Source of the DNA: Pseudomonas sp. Os17
GTDB lineage: Bacteria; Pseudomonadota; Gammaproteobacteria; Pseudomonadales; Pseudomonadaceae
DNA length: 64,000 nt
Assembly (NCBI RefSeq): GCF_001547895.1
Contig: NZ_AP014627.1
Coordinates: 1,119,501-1,183,500 of the forward strand
Direction of reading: 5' to 3'
Under the pieces are notes generated by a model. It had not been told where the DNA came from. It saw only the letters and a program-made list of their open reading frames with translations, and did not search any database. How positions within the stretch are numbered: position 1 is the first letter of the stretch; every line of letters begins with the position of its first letter. Shown here one piece after another: positions 57,847 to 64,000 of the stretch. Position numbers and translations under genes: made by a program.

Positions 57847-58782
57847 ATGTCAGAGTTGATTCTCCACCATTACCCGACCTCTCCCTTCGCGGAAAAAGCC
57901 CGCTTGCTCCTGGGGTTCAAGGGCCTGTCCTGGCGCTCCGTGAAGATCTCCCCGGTCATGCCCAAACCCGACCTGACGGCCCTGACCGGCGGCTATCGCA
58001 AGACCCCGGTGTTGCAGATCGGGGCGGACATCTATTGCGACACGGCCTTGATCGCGCGCCGCCTGGAGCGGGAGAAAGCCTCGCCGGCGCTGTTCCCCGA
58101 AGGCCAGGAAATGATCAGCGCGACCTTCGCCGCCTGGGTCGACTCGGTGGTGTTCCAGCATGCGGTGACCCTGGTGTTCCAGCCCGAGTCGGCAGCCGTG
58201 CGCTTTGGCAAGCTGCCGCCGGAAGCGGTCAAGGCCTTCATGGCCGACCGCGCCGGGTTGTTCAGTGGCGGCAGCGCCAGCCGTCTGCCCCTGGACGTGG
58301 CCAAGCATCAATGGCCGACCATCATGGTGCGCCTGGAGCAGCAACTGCAGCGCGAGCCGGGGGACTTCCTGTTTGGCGAACCGTCGATTGCCGATATCGC
58401 CCTGGCGCACCCGCTGTGGTTCCTCAAGGGCACGCCGGTGACCGCACCGCTGGTGGACGAGTATCCGGCGGTATCCGCCTGGTTGGCGCGGGTGCTGGGC
58501 TTTGGTCATGGCTCCTTCACCGAGCTGAGTGCCGAAGAGGCCCTTGAGGTGTCGCGCAGCGCTACGCCGGCGCCGCTGCCGGATGAGCGGTTTGTCGATC
58601 CCAATGGCTTTGTGGCAGGGCAGCAGGTGGTGATTGCTGCGACCGACTATGGCGTCGATCCGGTGGCGGGCGAGTTGCTGTTTGCCGGCACTGAAGAGTT
58701 GATCCTGCGTCGCGAAGATTCGCGCGCCGGTGTGGTCCACGTGCACTTCCCGCGGTTGGGTTTCCGTATCCAGGCACAGTGA
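57847..58782 (+). CDS. Glutathione S-transferase family protein
   Basis: The ATG at 57847 (MSELILHHYPTSPFAEKARL) gives 311 residues, longer than a standard ~210-residue GST. The thioredoxin-like N-terminal domain has YPTSPFAEKARLLLGF, GGYRKTPVLQIG (cis-Pro) and CDTALIARRLE. The alpha-helical domain spans about 90-215. About 90 extra C-terminal residues (FVDPNGFVAGQQVVIAATDY onward) form an additional beta-rich domain. Substrate unknown. Confidence 0.85.
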   Translation: MSELILHHYPTSPFAEKARLLLGFKGLSWRSVKISPVMPKPDLTALTGGYRKTPVLQIGADIYCDTALIARRLEREKASPALFPEGQEMISATFAAWVDSVVFQHAVTLVFQPESAAVRFGKLPPEAVKAFMADRAGLFSGGSASRLPLDVAKHQWPTIMVRLEQQLQREPGDFLFGEPSIADIALAHPLWFLKGTPVTAPLVDEYPAVSAWLARVLGFGHGSFTELSAEEALEVSRSATPAPLPDERFVDPNGFVAGQQVVIAATDYGVDPVAGELLFAGTEELILRREDSRAGVVHVHFPRLGFRIQAQ

Positions 58783-58790
58783 TCCACACC

Positions 58791-58890
58791 TGTAGGCGCT
58801 GGCTTGCCAGCGAAGGCGTCCTCAAGATCGATGCTCGATCTACTGGCCCTTTCGCTGGCAAGCGGAGCGCCGCCCGGCCGGCTCCGACTA
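58791..58890. repeat. Class A REP pair with a disrupted right arm
   Basis: The left arm TGTAGGCGCTGGCTTGCC is intact. The right arm has TTCGCTGGCAAGC, then ~15 unrelated bases, then GCCGGCTCCGACTA. It lies between the convergent GST and glutaredoxin genes. Confidence 0.8.
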
Positions 58891-59241
58891 AGGTTTCAGC
58901 GCAGCCATGATCGCGTCGGGGTCGTAGGTACGGATCAGGCTGCCATTCACGTCCAGGATCGGAATCCCGGCACCGCCTAGGGCGGTATAGGCCTGACGCG
59001 CCTCGGCATCTTTCTCGATGTCGAACTCCCGGTAGGGAATGCCCTTCTGATCGAGAAAGCGCCGGGTGGCCTTGCAGTAGCCGCACCAGTCGGTGGCGTA
59101 CAGCACCACCCGGGCCTGGCTGCGGATCGCTTCGCTGACCACCGCCGAAGGGTTGAACAGGCGCTCGATCTTGCCCCAGTGCTGGTAGATCACCACCACC
59201 AGCAGGATCAGCAAGAACTTCTTCAATACCCCCTGGAGCAT
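58888..59241 (-). CDS. Glutaredoxin-like protein with N-terminal membrane anchor
   Basis: The ATG at 59241 overlaps the ndpA stop by one base and gives 117 residues. Residues 1-20 ([20 protein letters not shown]) are a membrane anchor. A glutaredoxin fold follows with the active site CGYC (TDWCGYCKATRRFL) and the cis-Pro in GGAGIPILDVNG. It probably reduces thiols on one face of the inner membrane. Translational coupling to yejK/ndpA is suggested. Confidence 0.88.
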   Translation of the reverse strand: MLQGVLKKFLLILLVVVIYQHWGKIERLFNPSAVVSEAIRSQARVVLYATDWCGYCKATRRFLDQKGIPYREFDIEKDAEARQAYTALGGAGIPILDVNGSLIRTYDPDAIMAALKP

Positions 59242-60245
59242 CAGTTGCGGCGCTTGAGCTGGTCGGTCAGTTGGGTCGGCAGGCCCTTGATGATCAGGGT
59301 CCCGGCTTCTTCGTCGTACTCGATCTTCGAGCCCAGCAGGTGGGCTTCGAAGCTGATGGACAAGCCTTCGGCGCGGCCGGTGAAGCGGCGGAACTGGTTG
59401 AGGGTGCGTTTGTCCGCGGGAATCTCCGGCGACAGCCCGTAATCCTTGTTGCGGATGTGATCGTAGAAGGCCTTGGGGCGGTCTTCGTCGATCAGTTCCG
59501 AGAGCTCCTCCAGGCCCATGGGCTCGCCGAGCTTGGCCTGGCTGCTGGCGTAGTCCACCAGGGTCTTGGTCTTTTCCCGGGCCGACTCTTCCGGCAGATC
59601 CTCGCTTTCGACGAAGTCGCTGAAGGCCTTGAGCAGGGTGCGGGTTTCGCCCGGGCCGTCGACGCCTTCCTGGCAGCCGATGAAGTCGCGGAAGTACTCC
59701 GAGACCTTCTTGCCGTTCTTGCCCTTGATAAAGGAGATGTACTGCTTGGACTGCTTGTTGTTCTGCCACTCGGAGATGTTGATCCGCGCCGCCAGGTGCA
59801 GCTGGCCCAGGTCCAGGTGGCGGGACGGCGTCACGTCCAACTGGTCGGTCACGGCCACGCCTTCGCTGTGGTGCAGCAGGGCGATGGCCAGGTAGTCGGT
59901 CATGCCCTGTTGGTAATGAGCAAACAGCACGTGGCCGCCCACTGACAGGTTGGATTCCTCCATCAGCTTCTGCAGGTGTTCCACCGCCACCCGGCTGAAC
60001 GCGGTGAAGTCCTGGCCGCCGTCCAGGTACTCCTTCAGCCAGCCGCTGAAGGGAAACGCGCCGGACTCGGGATGGAACAGTCCCCAGGCTTTGCCCTGTT
60101 TGGCGTTATAGCTTTCGTTGAGGTCGGCGAGCATGTTCTCGATGGCCGCGGACTCTGCCAGTTCGGAGTCTCGGGCATGAAGAACTGCGGGGCTGCCGTC
60201 GGGTTTTTTGTCGATCAGGTGGACGATGCAATGACGGATCGGCAT
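59241..60245 (-). CDS. Nucleoid-associated protein NdpA/YejK
   Basis: The 334-residue protein begins [19 protein letters not shown] and has the family blocks [38 protein letters not shown] and [17 protein letters not shown] at the usual length. NdpA proteins associate with the nucleoid and double-stranded DNA. The glutaredoxin-like gene overlaps its stop. Confidence 0.93.
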   Translation of the reverse strand: MPIRHCIVHLIDKKPDGSPAVLHARDSELAESAAIENMLADLNESYNAKQGKAWGLFHPESGAFPFSGWLKEYLDGGQDFTAFSRVAVEHLQKLMEESNLSVGGHVLFAHYQQGMTDYLAIALLHHSEGVAVTDQLDVTPSRHLDLGQLHLAARINISEWQNNKQSKQYISFIKGKNGKKVSEYFRDFIGCQEGVDGPGETRTLLKAFSDFVESEDLPEESAREKTKTLVDYASSQAKLGEPMGLEELSELIDEDRPKAFYDHIRNKDYGLSPEIPADKRTLNQFRRFTGRAEGLSISFEAHLLGSKIEYDEEAGTLIIKGLPTQLTDQLKRRN

Positions 60246-60639
60246 GGGCTTCTCGGCTGATTGAAGGGGGAGGGCGGGCTCCCCGAAAAAGTGCCCAGTG
60301 TACCGCAGCCGAGGGTTCGGGCGCGGTTTGCCGGGCGATGAACGGCTCGTCGGTAACGCTTATGCATTTTTTTACCGATTTAGAGCAATAAAGCTGACCA
60401 AATGGCTAGGTAGAGGCGGATATTTCCCCGTCTGTGTGCTAGTTTTGCCCCGTCTTACGCGATGTCTCAGCGTTAAGCGTGCATTCAGCATTTGTCGGGT
60501 CGAACCAAACCCTGATTTCGGTATCTATAACCCCGATCTGTCGTGGTTGTAACCGGGGTGCCAGATTCACAAGATCTGGCTCGATGGCTGACACTGCACT
60601 CTGCAATCCAAATGAATTTGATAGGGAAGGAACACCACA
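60246..60639. other. Leader/promoter region of the HU gene
   Basis: About 394 bp between the divergent ndpA and HU genes, AT-richer near 60350-60450. Hairpins can form in the probable leader: ACCCCG...CGGGGT (around 60530-60560) and CCAGAT...ATCTGG (around 60562-60580). GGAAGGAA lies before the HU ATG. No clear promoter could be fixed by eye. Confidence 0.4.
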
Positions 60640-60921
60640 ATGGCTATTACTAAAGACCAACTGATCGCTGATATCGCTGAAGCTATCGACGCGCCGAAAA
60701 CCACCGCGCGTAACGCTCTGGACCAACTGGCCCAGATCGTTGCTGATCAATTGGAAAATGGCGGCGAAATCACTCTGCCAGGTATCGGCAAGCTGAAAGT
60801 GACCGAGCGTCCTGCCCGTACTGGCCGTAACCCATCGACTGGCGCTGCCATCGAAATCGCTGCCAAGAAAGTTATCAAGCTGGTAGTGGCTAAAGGCCTG
60901 ACCGACGCTGTTAACAAGTAA
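60640..60921 (+). CDS. HU-family DNA-binding protein
   Basis: The 93-residue histone-like protein (MAITKDQLIADIAEAIDAPK) has the dimerisation helices and the beta-arm region TERPARTGRNPSTGAAIEIAA, where RNP is the DNA-intercalating motif. The acidic/helical N-terminus resembles the HupN-type variant of Pseudomonas. It bends DNA and organises the nucleoid. A hairpin follows the stop. Confidence 0.95.
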   Translation: MAITKDQLIADIAEAIDAPKTTARNALDQLAQIVADQLENGGEITLPGIGKLKVTERPARTGRNPSTGAAIEIAAKKVIKLVVAKGLTDAVNK

Positions 60922-60932
60922 GACTTGCAGTG

Positions 60933-60965
60933 AAACCGTGCTCAGAAGTTCTCCGGGCACGGTTT
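60933..60965 (+). terminator. Stem-loop after the HU gene
   Basis: AAACCGTGC (60933-60941) pairs with GCACGGTTT (60957-60965). The U-run is short and mixed (GTTTGTGTG), so efficiency is uncertain. Confidence 0.65.
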
Positions 60966-61026
60966 GTGTGACACCGATTCACGCAAGGTGAATCGTCTTT
61001 GCCTCCCCCGCCTCTCAAGTTTTTCC

Positions 61027-62049
61027 TCAGTTCTTCCTGACCCAGCGTTCCTGACTCCAGGCCTGTTGCTGTGCCTTGTCCTTGAAGGTCCAGGCGACGA
61101 AGCGGCTCTGTTTCTGTCCCTGGGACATCTCCACCACCTGGCTTTCCAGGGCGCCGGCCTTTTTCAGTGCGCTTTCAATCGCCGGCAGGTTCGAAGCCTT
61201 TGACACCAGGGTGCTGAACCACAGCACTTGCTGGCCGACGTTTGCGCTCTCGCTGATCAACTGGCTGACGAAGCGGATCTCGCCACCTTCGCACCACAGC
61301 TCCCGGGCCTGCCCGCCAAAGTTCAGCACCGGCAGCTTGCGCTTGGGATCGGCCTTGCCCAGGGCTCGCCATTTGCGCTGGCTACCGCGGGTGGCTTCAT
61401 CCAGGGAGGCGTGGAACGGCGGGTTGCACATGGTCAGGTCGAAACGCTCGGTGCTTTCCAGCAGGCCGTTGAGGATCTGCCTGGGATTGCCCTGCTGGCG
61501 CAGGCTGATGGCCTTGTTCAAGCCGTTGGTCTGGACGATGGCCTTGGCGGCGGCCAGGGCGGTGCTGTCGATGTCCGAACCGAGGAACTGCCAGCGGTAG
61601 TCGCTGTAGCCGATCAGCGGATAGATGCAGTTGGCGCCGACCCCGACGTCCAGCACCCGTACCGCCGCGCCACGCGGGATTTCACCCTGGTTGTGGCTGG
61701 CCAGCAGGTCGGCGAGGAAATGCACGTAGTCGGCGCGACCGGGCACGGGTGGGCACAGGAAGTCCGCCGGAATGTCCCAGTGGGCAATGCCGTAGAAGGC
61801 CTTGAGCAGGGCGCGGTTGAACACCCGCACGGCCGCCGGGTCGGCAAAATCGATGCTTTCCTTGCCGTAGGGATTGAGGATCACGAACTGCCCCAGCTCC
61901 GGGGTGCTCTTGATCAGTTGCGGGAAGTCGTAACGCCCCTGGTGACGATTGCGCGGATGCAGGCTGGCCTTTTCCCGGGGCGCGGCGGTTTTTGGGGCGG
62001 CGGGCTTGGGCTTTTTGCGCGCAGGCTTGGGTGTGCTGGGGGCGGTCAT
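61027..62049 (-). CDS. rlmF: 23S rRNA (adenine-1618 N6) methyltransferase RlmF
   Basis: The 340-residue protein has a Lys/Pro/Ala-rich N-terminal tail (about 1-30), then [16 protein letters not shown], the SAM site [16 protein letters not shown] and the N6-methyltransferase motif NPPFHAS, all typical of YbiN/RlmF. It methylates A1618 of 23S rRNA. It is convergent with the HU gene. Confidence 0.95.
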   Translation of the reverse strand: MTAPSTPKPARKKPKPAAPKTAAPREKASLHPRNRHQGRYDFPQLIKSTPELGQFVILNPYGKESIDFADPAAVRVFNRALLKAFYGIAHWDIPADFLCPPVPGRADYVHFLADLLASHNQGEIPRGAAVRVLDVGVGANCIYPLIGYSDYRWQFLGSDIDSTALAAAKAIVQTNGLNKAISLRQQGNPRQILNGLLESTERFDLTMCNPPFHASLDEATRGSQRKWRALGKADPKRKLPVLNFGGQARELWCEGGEIRFVSQLISESANVGQQVLWFSTLVSKASNLPAIESALKKAGALESQVVEMSQGQKQSRFVAWTFKDKAQQQAWSQERWVRKN

Positions 62050-62168
62050 GGGGGATCGATTCGGGGCTGGTTCAAAGTGGCGGGCATTGTCACACAGGAG
62101 CAGCGGTAAGTTTCAAGCGGTGAGCGACAAGTGATGCCAGCCTCCGCGCCGCCCAAGACAAGGCGCAT

Positions 62169-62203
62169 AAAAAAGGGAGGCCTGTATGGGCCTCCCTTTT
62201 TCA
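62169..62203. terminator. Strong terminator after valS
   Basis: AAAAGGGAGGCC (62171-62182) and GGCCTCCCTTTT (62189-62200) form a 12-bp stem with A/T tails on both sides. It lies about 20 bp past the valS stop and can work on either strand. Confidence 0.92.
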
Positions 62204-62220
62204 CACTGCGCGAATATTCG

Positions 62221-64000
62221 TTACAGGCTGGAAATCCGTGCGTGCTGTTCCGCCAGCTTGCCCAGGGCCTGTTCGGCCTCGGCCAGTTTGGCGCGTTCCT
62301 TCTCGATCACTTCCGCCGGTGCCTTGTCGACGAAGGAAGCGTTGGACAGTTTGCCGCCCACGCGCTGCACTTCGCCCTGCAGACGCTGGATTTCCTTGTC
62401 CAGACGGGCCAGTTCCGCGCCCTTGTCGATCAGGCCGGCCATCGGCACCAGCACTTCCATCTCGCCCACCAGGGCGGTGGCGGACAGCGGTGCTTCATCG
62501 CCGGCGCCCAGTACGGTGATGGATTCGAGCTTGGCCAGCTTCTTCAGCAAGGCTTCGTTCTCGGTCAGGCGACGCTGGTCTTCGGCACCGGCGTTCTTCA
62601 GGAACAGGGCCAGGGGCTTGCCCGGACCGATGTTCATTTCCGCGCGAATGTTGCGAGTGCCGAGCATCAGGCCCTTGAGCCATTCGATGTCGTCTTCGGC
62701 GGCCTGGTCGATGCGGGCTTCGTTAGCCACCGGCCAGGGTTGCAGCATGATGGTCTTGCCGGTGCTACCGGCCAGCGGCGCCAGGCGCTGCCAGATCTCT
62801 TCGGTGATGAACGGCATGAACGGATGCGCCAGGCGCAGGGCCACTTCCAGTACCCGCACCAGGGTGCGACGGGTGCCGCGCTGGCGTTCAACCGGCGAGT
62901 TCTCGTCCCACAGCACCGGCTTGGACAGCTCCAGGTACCAGTCGCAGTACTGGTTCCAGATGAACTCGTACAGGGCCTGGGCGGCCAGGTCGAAACGGAA
63001 CTGGTCGAGCTGGCGGGTGACTTCGGCTTCAGTGCGCTGCAGTTGCGAGATGATCCAGCGGTCCGCCAGGGACAGCTCGTAGGCCTCGCCGTTCTGGCCG
63101 CAGTCCTCGCCCTTGTCCAGCACGTAGCGCGCGGCGTTCCAGATCTTGTTGCAGAAGTTGCGGTAACCCTCGACGCGACCCATGTCGAACTTGATGTCGC
63201 GGCCGGTGGTGGCCAGGGAGCAGAAGGTGAAACGCAGGGCGTCGGTGCCATAGCTGGCGATGCCGTCGGCGAATTCGGCGCGGGTCTGCTTCTCAATGGC
63301 TTTCTGCAACTTGGGCTGCATCAGGCCGGTGGTGCGCTTTTGCACCAGGGTTTCGAGGTCGATGCCGTCGATGATGTCCAGCGGGTCGAGGACGTTGCCC
63401 TTGGACTTGGACATCTTCTGGCCCTGGCCGTCGCGGACCAGGCCGTGCACGTACACGGTCTTGAACGGAACCTGCGGCGTGCCGTCTTCGTTCTTCACCA
63501 GGTGCATGGTGAGCATGATCATCCGGGCGACCCAGAAGAAAATGATGTCAAAGCCGGTGACCAGCACGTCGGTCGGGTGGAAGGTCTTGAGGAACTCGGT
63601 CTGCTCCGGCCAGCCCAGGGTGGAGAAGGTCCACAGGCCCGAACTGAACCAGGTGTCGAGTACGTCGTTGTCCTGCTGCAGGGCAACGTCCGGACCTAGG
63701 TTGTGCTTGGCCCGCACTTCGGCTTCGTCGCGGCCGACATAGACCTTGCCGGACTCGTCGTACCAGGCCGGAATGCGATGGCCCCACCACAGCTGGCGGC
63801 TGATGCACCAGTCCTGAATGTCGCGCATCCAGGAGAAGTACATGTTTTCGTACTGCTTGGGCACGAAGGCGATGCGGCCGTCTTCCACGGCGGCGATGGC
63901 CGGCTCTGCCAGCGGCTTGGTGGAGACGTACCACTGGTCGGTGAGCCACGGCTCGATCACGGTGCCGGAGCGGTCGCCCTTCGGCACTTTCAGGGCGTGG
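62221..64000 (-). CDS. valS: Valine--tRNA ligase, C-terminal part
   Basis: The gene continues past the right edge; 592 residues from the 3' end are visible. They include [16 protein letters not shown], the catalytic-domain block [20 protein letters not shown], the KMSKS loop ([16 protein letters not shown]), the anticodon-binding domain and a C-terminal coiled coil ([21 protein letters not shown] ... [14 protein letters not shown]). The enzyme charges tRNA-Val. No frameshift is seen. Confidence 0.97.
   Translation of the reverse strand, partial: HALKVPKGDRSGTVIEPWLTDQWYVSTKPLAEPAIAAVEDGRIAFVPKQYENMYFSWMRDIQDWCISRQLWWGHRIPAWYDESGKVYVGRDEAEVRAKHNLGPDVALQQDNDVLDTWFSSGLWTFSTLGWPEQTEFLKTFHPTDVLVTGFDIIFFWVARMIMLTMHLVKNEDGTPQVPFKTVYVHGLVRDGQGQKMSKSKGNVLDPLDIIDGIDLETLVQKRTTGLMQPKLQKAIEKQTRAEFADGIASYGTDALRFTFCSLATTGRDIKFDMGRVEGYRNFCNKIWNAARYVLDKGEDCGQNGEAYELSLADRWIISQLQRTEAEVTRQLDQFRFDLAAQALYEFIWNQYCDWYLELSKPVLWDENSPVERQRGTRRTLVRVLEVALRLAHPFMPFITEEIWQRLAPLAGSTGKTIMLQPWPVANEARIDQAAEDDIEWLKGLMLGTRNIRAEMNIGPGKPLALFLKNAGAEDQRRLTENEALLKKLAKLESITVLGAGDEAPLSATALVGEMEVLVPMAGLIDKGAELARLDKEIQRLQGEVQRVGGKLSNASFVDKAPAEVIEKERAKLAEAEQALGKLAEQHARISSL

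Noticed and set aside
60439..60960. 173-residue minus-strand frame over the HU gene
   Set aside because: Covers the HU gene antisense and its leader; HU is unmistakable on the plus strand.

Overview
The window is a GC-rich chromosomal segment of a Pseudomonas of the fluorescens group (P. fluorescens / protegens / chlororaphis-like). The evidence is a complete 12-gene alginate operon, a dauBAR-rhlB-esterase-aap block ordered as around PA3858-PA3865 of P. aeruginosa (recalled synteny), and a dense population of Pseudomonas REP/BIME palindromes. No rRNA, tRNA, phage, insertion sequence or CRISPR array was seen. Most genes are core or conserved accessory genes. The unusual content is the repeats and how they invade genes and operons.

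Layout. 1-6.7 kb: partial class A acid phosphatase, OprD-type porin, AraC regulator divergent from an EamA transporter, D-2-hydroxyacid dehydrogenase, LysR regulator. 6.9-11.7 kb: efflux operon (outer-membrane lipoprotein, FUSC pump, DUF1656 protein, HlyD adaptor) divergent from the LysR gene, resembling aaeR/aaeXAB with an added outer-membrane factor. 11.76-12.50 kb: seven tandem ~110-bp REP-pair units. 12.5-16.3 kb: two paralogous Sel1-like lipoproteins, an SDR and a small membrane protein. 16.3-18.6 kb: repeat-rich tract around one small DUF3077-like gene, ending in a triplicated terminator/REP module behind algA. 18.6-35.5 kb: algD-8-44-K-E-G-X-L-I-J-F-A on the minus strand, with a GAACTT-type promoter candidate. 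36.2-42.9 kb: yaaA, a deacetylase-like protein, a PIN-PhoH ATPase, a LysR regulator, a YdcZ-type transporter and moaCDE. 43.1-53.8 kb: amino-acid binding protein, dauR/dauA/dauB (D-arginine catabolism), rhlB, carboxylesterase and aapJQMP. 53.9-64 kb: mqsRA toxin-antitoxin, GntR regulator, CynX/NimT-type MFS, NTF2-like protein, GIY-YIG protein, GST, glutaredoxin, yejK/ndpA, HU, rlmF and the C-terminal part of valS.

How the genes work together. AlgA and AlgD make GDP-mannuronate. Alg8 and Alg44 polymerise it under c-di-GMP control. AlgK, AlgE, AlgG, AlgX and AlgL form the periplasmic/outer-membrane export and editing complex, and AlgI/J/F/X acetylate the polymer. The dau genes convert D-arginine to L-arginine, and a possible shared operator links dauB with the nearby binding-protein gene. 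aapJQMP imports amino acids.

Most notable observations: class B REP elements lie inside the N-terminal coding regions of algK and algE; a terminator-REP module is tandemly triplicated after algA; seven BIME units are in tandem; an AAAAGTCCA-N2-ATGGA motif occurs before both dauB and the binding-protein gene; and 166-bp repeats lie downstream of the DUF3077-like gene.
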